Below, piece by piece: positions 17,068 through 25,732 of a stretch of DNA of 64,000 nt. Each line of letters begins with the position of its first letter. Within the stretch, counting starts at the first letter, position 1. The translations under genes were made by a program, and so were the position numbers. The notes beneath the pieces were generated by a model. That model was not told the origin of the DNA. It searched no databases and saw only the letters and a list, made by a program, of their open reading frames with translations. Source of the DNA: Actinomycetes bacterium (GTDB taxonomy: Bacteria > Actinomycetota > Acidimicrobiia > Acidimicrobiales > Ilumatobacteraceae); contig JANYKS010000097.1 of assembly GCA_025358125.1 (NCBI GenBank), positions 62,001 to 126,000 on the forward strand, in the 5' to 3' direction.

Positions 17068-17403
17068 TTGGCGCGTTGCCGATGGTGTCGGCGTGTACTG
17101 CCCCCATCCGCGAAGACGGGGCGGCGGCGTGAGTTCTGCCGCCAGGCCTGCCGGCAATGGGACTGGGTCGCGCGCCAACGGGCACGCGAGTTGGCGATCA
17201 GCGAGACCGATCTCGTCGTTGCTCGCGCCGAAGTCGATGCCCTCCGAGATGACCTGTACGTGTTCGCGTGCGCGATGGACGACGTGCGCCGTGACCTCGC
17301 CGCAGCGGGGACGCGGACCGAGCGTGAGTTGCGCGAGTCGCTCGATTGGTTGCTCCAGGCGGCCGCACCTCTGCACGACCGCGAGATCGCGACCCCGACC
17401 TGA
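17068..17403 (+). CDS. Small CxxC/CxxxC zinc-finger-like protein with coiled-coil tail
   Basis: 111 aa from TTG 17068, chosen because GGGAGGGGAGGG stands directly upstream. The N-terminus has 'CRWCRRVLPPS' and 'REFCRQACRQWDWV', a four-cysteine arrangement like small actinobacterial zinc knuckles. Residues about 40-105 are predicted helical and rich in Arg/Glu/Leu heptads. TATTGT (17016-17021) may be the -10, placing the 5' end near 17028. An ATG there opens a 34-codon frame overlapping this start. Function unknown; DNA or RNA binding is possible. Confidence 0.6.
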   Translation: MARCRWCRRVLPPSAKTGRRREFCRQACRQWDWVARQRARELAISETDLVVARAEVDALRDDLYVFACAMDDVRRDLAAAGTRTERELRESLDWLLQAAAPLHDREIATPT

Positions 17404-17798
17404 CATCGTCGGCCTGCGCGCCCTTGCAGATCTACCCGTGTTTGATCAACCCCCGGTTGTCGCTCGCCAAGTCATGGTGACACCGTGAAACTGTCGTTGA
17501 TCACGTTCGTTCACCGGATCAGCAATCGGCCTCTGATCACGCTCCACCGATTTCAGCGAGGGATTACCTCGACGTATCGATATTCGCTCACATGAACCAG
17601 GAACAGACGGCGACCCCCAAGTCCATGTCGGTTACACGGAGGACGTCCCCTCCGCCCACAACGCCCATAATCTTCGTTATGTCAACTCGTGGCCGTATGC
17701 CTGGGTTGGCAGTCGTGACACGCTCGGGCCCGGACGATGCTCAAGACGATGCTCAAGACGATGCTCAAGTAACAAGCGAGTTTCGCCGATGACACTCG
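17404..17798. other. Intergenic stretch with a short tandem repeat, no convincing gene
   Basis: 395 bp. A 66-codon plus-strand frame from 17592 has low-complexity content and no start signal, so it is not called. The only structure seen is GACGATGCTCAA repeated three times at 17733-17768. Confidence 0.5.
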
Positions 17799-17882
17799 GT
17801 GAGAGTTGATCTGTTGCTCGGTGGCATCGGTGTCCTGCTCGTCGTTCTCGTTCCAGCGGCGATCAGTCAGCGGCGGCCGTGA
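17799..17882 (+). CDS. Possible 27-aa single-TM micropeptide
   Basis: The GTG-started frame reads MRVDLLLGGIGVLLVVLVPA and continues to a basic end (SQRRP): one hydrophobic helix with a positive C-terminus. The stop overlaps the GTG of the next small frame (GTGA), the same coupling seen between larger genes here. There is no Shine-Dalgarno and no homology known to me. Called only because two consecutive membrane-like frames overlap in this way. Confidence 0.35.
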   Translation: MRVDLLLGGIGVLLVVLVPAAISQRRP

Positions 17883-17980
17883 ACAGTCCCTGGTGGCCCG
17901 TGCTGACGACGCTGGCGGGCTACAGCCTGGCCTGCCTGATCGGAGCGATCATGTTTCTGATCACCACGGGCGAGTTGTGA
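17879..17980 (+). CDS. Possible 33-aa single-TM micropeptide
   Basis: GTG overlaps the stop of the 27-aa frame. The peptide starts MNSPWWPVLTTLAGYSLACL and ends with a hydrophobic segment and TTGEL. It has one clear TM helix with an aromatic interfacial belt (WW), reminiscent in size of small subunits such as KdpF or CydX, but it matches neither. Roughly 210 bp of non-coding sequence separates it from the next gene, so no partner is implied. Confidence 0.38.
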   Translation: MNSPWWPVLTTLAGYSLACLIGAIMFLITTGEL

Positions 17981-18194
17981 GCGCCACCCTGCTCCCCCAT
18001 CGGAATACTGCGCAACGGCATGCAGGTCTGCTGCCGATCGTCGCACAGTGCGACAGTCGCCGAGGCCCGACAGCGATGTTTCGACAGGCCTGAACCGCCG
18101 CCTCAGCCGCTTCCCTTCTCTGGTACTGTTTTGTGCCCGTTGACCAACGGACGCCGTTGCGCGGGTCGTCATGGCTGAGCGCTGAGGAGGAACG

Positions 18195-19820
18195 ATGGGC
18201 AGCAGACGTCGAGGGTTGGCGCACGGTATCGCGCTCGTACTGGTCTTGGGTGCACTCCCGGTGGTGGCGGGAGCGGCGGATGCAGGCGGTCAGGCACAAT
18301 CGGCGCGCGGCCAGGCAGAGACAAGTCCGGCGATCCATCACGATGTCTCGCCGCCGCTGCGCGACATGTCGGCCGCGCCACGATCCGATGTGCCGCGTGA
18401 ACGACCGTTGCGACCGATACCGGCCAATATTGCCGCCAGAGTGCAGCCAGATCCCGTCGTCCAAACAACTACCGGCCCGTCCGTTGCAACAACCGCCGGC
18501 CTTAGTTTCGCTGGAGTGGGGAATGGCGACCATGGATTCACGCCAAACGCGGCTCCACCAGACACCAATGGTGCGGTGGGCGCAACGCAATACGTGCAGT
18601 GGGTCAACGAATCATTCGCCGTGTTCGTCAAGACAACAGGCGTCATCGCCATCGGGTTCCCAAAGGCAGGCAACACGCTGTGGGCCGGTTTCGGCGGCGG
18701 ATGCGAGGCCAACAACGACGGTGACCCGATCGTGCAGTACGACAAGCTCGCCAACCGCTGGGTGCTCACGCAGTTCTCCGTCACCACAACGCCGTATCTA
18801 CAGTGCGTCGCCGTCTCCACCACCTCCGACGCCACCGGCGCGTACAACCGCTACGCATTCTCGTACGGAGCGACACAATTTCCCGACTACCCGAAATTAG
18901 GCGTCTGGCCCGACGGCTACTACATCACCTACAACATCTTCAACAACGGTACGACCTTCGCCGGCTCCAAGCTCTGCGCCCTCGACCGCGCAGCAATGCT
19001 TTCCGGTGGAGCCGCCGCCCAGCAATGCTTCCAGCTCAGTACCAGCTTCGGCGGCGTGCTGCCCTCCGATCTCGACGGCACGACTCCTCCGCCATCAGGC
19101 TCTCCGAACTACATGCTCAACTTCGGTGCGAACTCGCTCAACGAATGGAAATTCCATGCCGATTTCGCGACACCAGCGAATGCAACATTGAGCGGGCCCT
19201 TCAACATTCCGGTGGCAGCCTTTTCAACGGCGTGCGGTGGAGGAACCTGCATCAGCCAGCCGGGCACCAGTAACACACTCGATTCGCTCGCCGACCGTTT
19301 GATGTATCGGCTGGCCTACCGCAACATCTCAGGTCACGAATCCCTCGTCGTCAACCACTCGGTCAAAGTCAGCGGCGCCAAACGCAGCCAGGTCGTCGGT
19401 GTGCGCTGGTACGAATTGCGCAACCCAAACCCAAGCCCCACCGGGGGCGCAACGGTGTTCCAGCAGGGCACCTACTCGCCCGACTCGAACTCGCGTTGGA
19501 TGGGCAGCATCGCGATGGACAAAGCCGGCAACATCGCAGTCGGCTACAGCGTCTCCAGCGGAACCGTCTACCCGAGTATCCGCTACACCGGCCGCGCGTC
19601 GGCCGACCCATTGGGAACGCTGCAAGCAGAGAGCACGATCAAGGCTGGCGGCGGCTCACAGACCGGCAACCTCCACCGCTGGGGCGACTACAGCAGCTTG
19701 ACCGTCGACCCAGTGGACGATTGCACGTTCTTCTATACGACAGAGTACGAAAAGTCTTCGGGCTCGTTCAACTGGAGCACTTGGATCAACTCGTTCAAAT
19801 TACCAGGATGTTCACCGTAG
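18195..19820 (+). CDS. Secreted beta-rich protein of unknown function
   Basis: 541 aa. A Sec signal peptide occupies residues about 1-27 (basic MGSRRRGLAHG, hydrophobic core, AGAADA). The mature protein is rich in Gly, Asn, Thr and aromatic residues with repeated 'DPIVQYDKLANRWVLTQF', 'DYPKLGVWPDGYYITY' and 'SIAMDKAGNIAVGYSV' segments, characteristic of an exported beta-propeller/sialidase-like fold. Four or more cysteines could form disulfides. The start is set by GAGGAGGAACG before the ATG. No catalytic motif was identified. A hairpin follows the stop. Confidence 0.8.
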   Translation: MGSRRRGLAHGIALVLVLGALPVVAGAADAGGQAQSARGQAETSPAIHHDVSPPLRDMSAAPRSDVPRERPLRPIPANIAARVQPDPVVQTTTGPSVATTAGLSFAGVGNGDHGFTPNAAPPDTNGAVGATQYVQWVNESFAVFVKTTGVIAIGFPKAGNTLWAGFGGGCEANNDGDPIVQYDKLANRWVLTQFSVTTTPYLQCVAVSTTSDATGAYNRYAFSYGATQFPDYPKLGVWPDGYYITYNIFNNGTTFAGSKLCALDRAAMLSGGAAAQQCFQLSTSFGGVLPSDLDGTTPPPSGSPNYMLNFGANSLNEWKFHADFATPANATLSGPFNIPVAAFSTACGGGTCISQPGTSNTLDSLADRLMYRLAYRNISGHESLVVNHSVKVSGAKRSQVVGVRWYELRNPNPSPTGGATVFQQGTYSPDSNSRWMGSIAMDKAGNIAVGYSVSSGTVYPSIRYTGRASADPLGTLQAESTIKAGGGSQTGNLHRWGDYSSLTVDPVDDCTFFYTTEYEKSSGSFNWSTWINSFKLPGCSP

Positions 19821-19823
19821 CGA

Positions 19824-19870
19824 CCCAGTTCGCTCACCGCTCGGGGCGTTGAAGCAAGTCCCCGACTGGG
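19824..19870 (+). terminator. Possible 3' stem-loop after the secreted-protein gene
   Basis: CCCAGT (19824-19829) can pair with ACTGGG (19865-19870) around an inner TCGGGG (19841-19846)/CCCCGA (19860-19865) stem, just after the stop at 19820. No U-tract follows, so a factor-independent stop is doubtful. Confidence 0.3.
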
Positions 19871-19982
19871 CCCCGCGCGGCAGCATTCCTGTACAGGAGG
19901 CGGACCACGTTGTTGCGTGCGGGTGCGCCAGCACCGCCTCTCCCAGGAGGAGGCTACGGAGCACGCAACTGCGACGGCCGGG

Positions 19983-21470
19983 TTATGGAACCAGCCTGGT
20001 CACGTTCGCGGTGCCGTAGTTGGCGGTCCAGATGTTGGTCCCGTCGAATACGATTCCCCTCGGGCTGGTGGCGCCGGCGGGGAGCGCAAAGTTGACGCCT
20101 ACCCCGCTGCCCGGGTTGATCCGGGTCACATTGTCCGTGCCGAAGTTGGCGGTCCACAGGTTGGTCCCGTCGAATCCGATCGCGGTCGGATTGGTGGCGC
20201 CGGCGGGGAGCGCAACGGGGGTGGCTGCCCCGGTTCCAGGGTCGATCCGGCTCACGTTCGCCGCGCCGGCGTTGGCGGTCCAGATGTTGGTCCCGTCGAA
20301 TCCGATCCCGGACGGGCTGGTGGCGCCGGGGGGGAGCGCAAAGTTGACGCCCGCCCCACTGCCCGGGTTGATCCGGGACACATTGTCCGTGCCGGCGTTG
20401 GCGGTCCAGATGTTGGTCCCGTCGAATCCGATCCCCCTCGGGCTGGTGGCGGCTCCGGGGGCTCCGGGGAGCGCAAAGTTGACGCCTGCCCCGGTAACGG
20501 GGTTGATCCGGGTCACATTATTCGTGCTGAAGTTGACGGTCCAGATGTTGGTCCCGTCGAATCCGATCCCGATCGGACTGCCAGCCCCGGCCGGGAGCGC
20601 GACGTTGGCGCCGGCGCCGGTGCCCGGGTTGATCCGGGTCACATTGTTCGTGCCGGTGTTGTCGGTCCAGATGTTGGTCCCGTCGAATCCGATCCCGTAC
20701 GGAAAGGTGGCGCCTGTGGGGAGGGCGAAATTGACGCCTGCCCCGGTTCCCGGGTCGATCCGGGTCACATTGTTCGTGCCGATGTTGGCGGTCCACAGGT
20801 TGGTCCCGTCGAACGCGACGTCTTTCGGGTTGGCGGCGCCTGTGGGGAGGGCGAAATTGGCGATCTTGCAGGTTGTCAGATCCCACCGCAACGTCGCCGA
20901 ACAACGCTTCGCCAACGGCCCCGTGGCACCGGTCGCACCCGCGGGTCCTGCGCTCGCGGGGGTGAAGTAGCCGGTGATGTCGGCGATCAGATCGACCGTG
21001 CCACCATTGGCAAAGAAACTGACCTGACCCGACCCACTCAACGTCGCGTTGACCGAGTTCGGCGTCGGCGCCTGACCGGCAACCCAGTTCAACGACGACG
21101 ACAACGGCCGTTCGACATCAGCAGGAAACACCGTCAAAAACCCGTTCGACGTCGGACTCGACGAAATCACATTCATGTTGACCGCGGTCGCCGTCACCGG
21201 GATATCACAGTTGCCGTTGACACCTTGAACCTGGATCGTGTACACCACCCCACCCACCACCGCCGTATTACGCGGCCCGACCGTGCTATCGGCACGGGTA
21301 TCCATGATCCGACACGGACTGATCGGAACGAAACTGCTCGGAGCCGGAGACGGCGCAGCCAACGTCGCCACCACCAAACCACCGGCACCGACCGAAACCG
21401 CGACCGCAGCCCCAAACGCCGCGTACCGGCTCCGCCACAACGACCCACCCCCATTAGCACGTACGAACAT
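19983..21470 (-). CDS. Secreted seven-bladed beta-propeller protein (streptogramin-lyase-like repeats)
   Basis: 495 aa. The signal peptide (about 1-37) precedes 'FVPISPCRIMDTR', the start of a surface-associated beta domain common in Actinobacteria (to about 165). A short Gly/Pro/Ala hinge and a Cys pair lead to seven near-identical 42-residue units of the form ALP-GA--P-GIGFDGTN-WTAN-GT-NV-RI-P-TGAG. Seven blades match virginiamycin B lyase geometry, but the catalytic His/Glu of Vgb are not evident, so this is probably a binding protein. The start is chosen at ATG 21470 behind GAGGGGAG. It is convergent with the upstream secreted protein. Confidence 0.85.
   Translation of the reverse strand: MFVRANGGGSLWRSRYAAFGAAVAVSVGAGGLVVATLAAPSPAPSSFVPISPCRIMDTRADSTVGPRNTAVVGGVVYTIQVQGVNGNCDIPVTATAVNMNVISSSPTSNGFLTVFPADVERPLSSSLNWVAGQAPTPNSVNATLSGSGQVSFFANGGTVDLIADITGYFTPASAGPAGATGATGPLAKRCSATLRWDLTTCKIANFALPTGAANPKDVAFDGTNLWTANIGTNNVTRIDPGTGAGVNFALPTGATFPYGIGFDGTNIWTDNTGTNNVTRINPGTGAGANVALPAGAGSPIGIGFDGTNIWTVNFSTNNVTRINPVTGAGVNFALPGAPGAATSPRGIGFDGTNIWTANAGTDNVSRINPGSGAGVNFALPPGATSPSGIGFDGTNIWTANAGAANVSRIDPGTGAATPVALPAGATNPTAIGFDGTNLWTANFGTDNVTRINPGSGVGVNFALPAGATSPRGIVFDGTNIWTANYGTANVTRLVP
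20005..20870. repeat. 126-bp coding tandem repeat (seven units)
   Basis: Each unit contains GTCCAGATGTTGGTCCCGTC or a one-base variant on the plus strand and encodes one propeller blade. One unit carries a 9-bp insertion (GGGGCTCCG near 20456). High nucleotide identity suggests recent duplication or gene conversion. Confidence 0.9.
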
Positions 21471-21642
21471 GACCGCTCCCCTCATCCTGGAACGAAACCA
21501 TCGACCCCCAAACCCGTCCAAGAATTGAACGCCACCAAAGACGCTCCACACCGGACACAAGAGCCACGACGGCACCGTTCCCCGCCATCCTGACCTCAAC
21601 AATCCCGGCGGTCAAGAGGAGATGCGCGCCCGAACGCCAGGG

Positions 21643-22074
21643 TCAGCCGCCCAAACGTTGGGTGGTGAAGACCTGCTTGCCGTCGACGGTGCCGGTGAAC
21701 TCCCCGTCGAGGGAGACCACCGAGGCACCGGGGATCTCTTTGGTCGTACCCTTCAGTTCGGCTGCGCCTCCGGCTTGGGTCTTGCCGGTGCAGCTGATGT
21801 CGATCTTGGCGACCCCGTCTTGCACCTTGGCCTCACAGGTGAGCGGGCCGCTCAGGGTTTGACCGGCGTTCTTGAACTGCTCCTCGCCCTGCTGGGTGGC
21901 GATGTTGCGGGCGAGGGCCTCAGCGGCGTTGTTGGCCGCGTCTTTGGCTGCGTTGCCGACATCGCTTGCTGCAGTCTGTAGATCGGTCTTCAACGACGAG
22001 CGCGTGTCGGAACTACAGCCTGCGATGGCGAGCGTTGCGGCAACAGCGAGTACGTGGGCGGAGCGAAGTCTCAT
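21643..22074 (-). CDS. Small lipoprotein
   Basis: 143 aa from ATG 22074. The signal peptide ends in a lipobox LAIAGC at residues 13-18, so Cys18 should be lipidated. The mature part has an Ala/Asp/Asn-rich helix (about 25-60) and a beta domain with two cysteines, 'PLTCEAKVQDGVAKIDISCTG', resembling DUF4333-type lipoprotein domains. 'GEFTGTVDGKQVF' closes the domain. It is likely anchored on the outer face of the membrane. Function unknown; the neighbouring genes are unrelated. Confidence 0.78.
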   Translation of the reverse strand: MRLRSAHVLAVAATLAIAGCSSDTRSSLKTDLQTAASDVGNAAKDAANNAAEALARNIATQQGEEQFKNAGQTLSGPLTCEAKVQDGVAKIDISCTGKTQAGGAAELKGTTKEIPGASVVSLDGEFTGTVDGKQVFTTQRLGG

Positions 22075-22403
22075 GTGTTCCCAGTTCCCCACTCCCCCGC
22101 AGACGAAACCTTGCCCGGCTCGTGCACTCGCGAGAGATGATTGACGGGACTCGCTCAAGGACGTCCGCCGCCTGGGTGCGGCGCCCCGAGTTCGCCGAAG
22201 TACCGCTGGAGTGCACGGTGACGGGGCGCTGGAGCTGTGGTCAGGACGACGCGGCACAAAAACCGTCCGAGCAACAGCTCCGGCTGTGGTGGCAACTTGA
22301 ATTTCGTCACGTGGAGATTCGGCGAGGGTGCGATCTCGACGACGGCCTCGGGCAGTGCTCGATCACCTCGGTGAGCTTCATCCGAGCAGCGAGTCAGAGA
22401 GCG
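22075..22403. other. Intergenic stretch, nothing clear
   Basis: 329 bp between the lipoprotein gene and the stop of the PAP2 gene. A plus-strand frame from 22137 runs into the PAP2 gene antisense and has no family features. No repeat, hairpin or promoter stood out. Confidence 0.5.
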
Positions 22404-23249
22404 TCAACGTGTGGCCGCGGCCGGATCTTGCTCGATCGGCTGATCCTCGCCAGGCCGATATCTCGCCGCGAGCCACCCGAACACCACCGTCGCGTTGCGC
22501 TGGAGCAGATACGCGAGACCGAGAACCATCGCCGCGACGACGCCGTCCATCCACCAGTGGTTGGCCGTGATCGTGACCGCCAGGGTCGTGAGCACAGCGT
22601 GCACGAGCACCAGCCAGCGCCACTTGCTGGTGCTGATCGTGATCGCGGCGATGCCGACCAGCAGCGCCCATCCGTAGTGCAGCGACGGCATCGCCGCGAG
22701 CTCGTTTGAGACACCACTCCCGCCGCGCCCGTAGACCGACAGCCCGTACTTCAACCCCGCGTCGACGAAACCGAGATCAGGCAGGAAACGGGGCGGCGCC
22801 AAAGGGACGAGGGCCTGGATGGTGAGGCAGCCGGCGATGGTGAGCGCCAACGTCGTGCGCACGGCCGAGTACTTGTCGCGATGGCGCACGAAGAGCCAGA
22901 TCAGCAACGCACCCGCGGCCGGAACGTGCATGCCTCCGTAGTAGACGTCGAGGAACTGCATGATCGGGCGGTTGTCGATGAATGCCCGCTGCAGGGCCAC
23001 TTCGCTCGGCAGGTGGATCCGCTGCTCGAGGTTCCACAGCGATCGCGCGTTCTCCATCGCGCCGACGGTCTTGAATGTCGCCTTGTCGCGGACGTATTGC
23101 CAGGTGCCGTACAGCGCCAGGACGATGGCGAGTTCCTTGACTGTTGCCACGCCGATCCTGATGGTGCGATGCCTGGTCCGGCCGAGCGCGACGATGACGA
23201 GCACCAGCACCACGGCAATCTCGTAGGCGACGCGCCAAGGCAACCACAT
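22404..23249 (-). CDS. PAP2/inositolphosphotransferase-type membrane protein
   Basis: 281 aa with about six TM helices. PAP2-like active-site elements are 'AMPSLHYGWALLVG' (PSLH) and 'ITANHWWMDGVVAAM' (H-x3-D), on the outer face in this family. The N-terminal layout matches the AUR1/Ipt1-like PAP2_3 group, which transfers or removes phospho-head groups. The start ATG 23249 is supported by TACCAT 7 nt upstream; a longer frame to 23291 has no such signal. Likely acts in membrane lipid or cell-wall glycolipid metabolism; the substrate is unknown. Confidence 0.83.
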   Translation of the reverse strand: MWLPWRVAYEIAVVLVLVIVALGRTRHRTIRIGVATVKELAIVLALYGTWQYVRDKATFKTVGAMENARSLWNLEQRIHLPSEVALQRAFIDNRPIMQFLDVYYGGMHVPAAGALLIWLFVRHRDKYSAVRTTLALTIAGCLTIQALVPLAPPRFLPDLGFVDAGLKYGLSVYGRGGSGVSNELAAMPSLHYGWALLVGIAAITISTSKWRWLVLVHAVLTTLAVTITANHWWMDGVVAAMVLGLAYLLQRNATVVFGWLAARYRPGEDQPIEQDPAAATR

Positions 23250-23405
23250 CGCTCCGATGGTAGTAGCCCGATGCCGTGCCCGCTCCCCCACGGACGGCCG
23301 TGACTCGTGGCCGGTCCCAAGGTTTTCGCGTTGCCAATGTTACAGTTCGATGACGGTCAATTCGGGCCGTCAGACACCGATAGCGGGCGCCATCGGGAGA
23401 TTGAT

Positions 23406-23936
23406 ATGAAAACAGCTTTGCACCAGCGTCTTGGCGCGGTCGGGATGAGTGCGGCGATCGCTGTCCTCGGAGGCGGGGCCATCCTCCGCCAGTGTTCCCC
23501 GAGGCCGCCGGCACCAGGCCCCGCTCCGGCATCGGCCATCGGGGGAATCCTGCCGATCAGCGCCGAGTTGGTCGCCTCGGTGAACAGCGTCAGGGCGGCC
23601 AACGGGCTGGCCCCGGTCGCGGAGAACGGACTCCTCGACCGCGCGGCCGAGGATCACTCGCTCGATCAGGCTCAGCGCAACACCATGACCCATGCCGGGT
23701 GGGACGGCTCGAACCCCGGACAACGAATTGTCGCGGCCGGCTATTCGTCCAGCACCTGGGGTGAGAACGTGGCATTCGGCCAACCGACCGTTGCCGCAGT
23801 GACCGACGCCTGGATGAACAGTCCGGGCCACCGGGCCATCATCTTGTCGCCGAATTTCACCGAGCTCGGTGCGGCCGCCGTTGCTGGCGCCAACGGTGCT
23901 GTCTACTGGACGATGGATTTCGCAGCGCCGAAGTAG
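23406..23936 (+). CDS. Secreted CAP-domain (SCP/PR-1) protein
   Basis: 176 aa. The signal peptide (about 1-30) ends before Cys30; ILRQC is a poor lipobox. The CAP domain includes 'VNSVRAANGLAPVAENGLLDRAAEDHS', 'MTHAGWDGSNPGQRIVAAGY', 'WGENVAFG' and 'AWMNSPGHRAIIL', covering the usual CAP motifs with the conserved His and Glu. GGGAG lies 7 nt before the ATG. Bacterial CAP proteins are extracellular, with roles ranging from lipid binding to proteolysis; none can be picked here. Confidence 0.87.
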   Translation: MKTALHQRLGAVGMSAAIAVLGGGAILRQCSPRPPAPGPAPASAIGGILPISAELVASVNSVRAANGLAPVAENGLLDRAAEDHSLDQAQRNTMTHAGWDGSNPGQRIVAAGYSSSTWGENVAFGQPTVAAVTDAWMNSPGHRAIILSPNFTELGAAAVAGANGAVYWTMDFAAPK

Positions 23937-23942
23937 CAGCGG

Positions 23943-24746
23943 TCAGGCGTCGCGTTTGGTGAGCAGCCCCGTTGCCAAGATGAACGCGACGGCGATCCAG
24001 GTCAGGAAAACGACCAACCCCTGCCCGGGGGTAAGCAGATCGGGGTCGACTCGCACCGAGAACATCGCTTGACCGGCGTTGAACGGCAACAGCTTGCCGA
24101 CATCGACATTCCATGGATCCGGCAGCGCCTGGGCGAGGAGCGGGAAGATCAACACGATCCCGAACAGCGCCGCGATCGCGCCCGGCGTGCGCCGCACCAC
24201 GGTGCCGATCGCCAACCCGAACAGCGCAATCAGAGTCAGGTACGCTCCTGCGCCGATGACCGCCCGCATCACACCGGGATCGGTGATCGAGGCGTTGACT
24301 CCGCCGCTCGACAGAACAGCTTGACCGGCGAAGAACGCGGCGAACGTGGAGATCATGCTCACGACCACGCTTGCGGTGCCGAGCACGATCGTCTTGGCGA
24401 CGAGCCCGACGCGCCGTCGCGGCACCGCCGCGAGCGAGGTCCGGATCATGCCGGTCGTGTATTCGGAGCTCATCACGAGCACCCCGAGCACGCCGATCGC
24501 GAGTTGGGCCAAAAAGACCCCACGAAGCGATCGTGAGGTCGGGTCGAACCGGAACGAGTCGGCGAGATCGCGGTGCGGGCGGTTGATGAACGCCCAGCAG
24601 AACAGCGTGCCGAGCCCGATCGTGAACACCGATGTCGCCACAAGCGACCACATCGTCGAACGCACCGACCGGAGTTTGGTCCATTCCGAGATGATCGCTG
24701 CGCGCAGTGTGGACGGCTGGCGGAGGTCGATCGTGCTCGTGCTCAT
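23943..24746 (-). CDS. ABC-2 type permease
   Basis: 267 aa, six predicted TM helices. The N-terminal cytoplasmic segment 'LRAAIISEWTKLRSVRSTMWSL' is the usual amphipathic start of actinobacterial ABC-2 permeases. The start codon overlaps the stop of the ATPase gene (ATGA), so they form one transporter. Such pairs export drugs, lipids or peptides; the cargo is not deducible. It ends 7 bp from the CAP gene, convergent. Confidence 0.88.
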   Translation of the reverse strand: MSTSTIDLRQPSTLRAAIISEWTKLRSVRSTMWSLVATSVFTIGLGTLFCWAFINRPHRDLADSFRFDPTSRSLRGVFLAQLAIGVLGVLVMSSEYTTGMIRTSLAAVPRRRVGLVAKTIVLGTASVVVSMISTFAAFFAGQAVLSSGGVNASITDPGVMRAVIGAGAYLTLIALFGLAIGTVVRRTPGAIAALFGIVLIFPLLAQALPDPWNVDVGKLLPFNAGQAMFSVRVDPDLLTPGQGLVVFLTWIAVAFILATGLLTKRDA

Positions 24747-25654
24747 GCGTTCACGCTTCCGTGGTACTCGACGCTGTCGTCGGTGAGGCCGAAGAAGACC
24801 TCTTCCAGTGATGCCCGGTGCTCGGTCAGCCCGTGGATCGCGATGCCGGCCGCGAGTGCGATGTCGCCGATCTGCCCGGCCTTCAGGCCGCGAACATCGG
24901 AGTCGTCACCGATGCTGGCGCTGGTCACGATTCCTCCGGCTCGCTGCAGCGCGGCGATCAACTCGCGCTGGTGCGGCGATCGCACCCGTACCCACTGCTC
25001 ACCCCGCGACGTGAACTCCTCGACGGTGGCATCGGCGATCAGGTGACCGCGACCGACAACGATCAGTCGATCAGCGGTCATCGCCATCTCCGTCATCAGG
25101 TGGCTCGAGATGAACACGGTGCGTCCCTCTGCTGCGAGCCCACGGAGCAACGTGCGGATCCACACGATGCCTTCCGGATCGAGACCGTTGACTGGTTCGT
25201 CGAACATCAAGATGCCAGGATCGCCGAGCATCGCGGCAGCGATCCCGAGGCGTTGGCCCATGCCCAACGAGAACGTGCCTGCTCGCTTGTTGGCGACGTC
25301 GCCGAGGCCGACCAATTCGAGCACGGTGGCCACCCGCGCCCGGCCGATGTTGTTGCTCTGGGCGAGGCAGAGGAGGTGATCGAAGGCCTTCCGGCCGCCA
25401 TGCAGGGCCTTGGCATCGAGCAGAGCACCGACCTCGTGCAGCGGGAACTTGATCTGCCCGTACGGTTTGCCGTTGACGAGCGCCGTCCCCTTCGTCGGTG
25501 CGTCGAGACCGAGGATGATTCGCATCGTGGTCGTCTTGCCGGCGCCGTTCGGCCCGAGGAAGCCGGTCACGCAACCGGGCATGACGTCGAAGGTGAGATC
25601 GTCGACGGCGAGCGTGTCGCCGTACCGTTTGCTCAACCCGTTCAGTTCGATCAT
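24743..25654 (-). CDS. ABC transporter ATP-binding protein
   Basis: 303 aa. Walker A is 'GPNGAGKTTTMRIIL' (about residues 39-53), the signature 'FSLGMGQRLGIAAAML', and Walker B 'GILMFDEPVNGLD'. A C-terminal extension (about 215-303) of the DrrA/NatA kind follows. The start at ATG 25654 is preceded by GAGGTGACC. It lies 78 bp downstream of the His-rich gene on the same strand, so it might be read through from the DUF4331 operon. Confidence 0.9.
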   Translation of the reverse strand: MIELNGLSKRYGDTLAVDDLTFDVMPGCVTGFLGPNGAGKTTTMRIILGLDAPTKGTALVNGKPYGQIKFPLHEVGALLDAKALHGGRKAFDHLLCLAQSNNIGRARVATVLELVGLGDVANKRAGTFSLGMGQRLGIAAAMLGDPGILMFDEPVNGLDPEGIVWIRTLLRGLAAEGRTVFISSHLMTEMAMTADRLIVVGRGHLIADATVEEFTSRGEQWVRVRSPHQRELIAALQRAGGIVTSASIGDDSDVRGLKAGQIGDIALAAGIAIHGLTEHRASLEEVFFGLTDDSVEYHGSVNA

Positions 25655-25732
25655 GGTCACCTCGTCGCTGCGTGAACCATCAGCTAACACGACCGAGATG
25701 TGAAGGAGGTAAGAAGTAGCGGGGGACGTCGA

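Noticed and set aside
17592-17792. 66-aa plus-strand protein
   Set aside because: Low-complexity content, no start signal, and its 3' part is a 12-bp tandem repeat.
19917-21593. 558-codon plus-strand frame with Gly/Pro repeats
   Set aside because: Opposite the propeller gene, which has a signal peptide, a Shine-Dalgarno and a known domain; the plus frame's repeats are the mirror of the blades.
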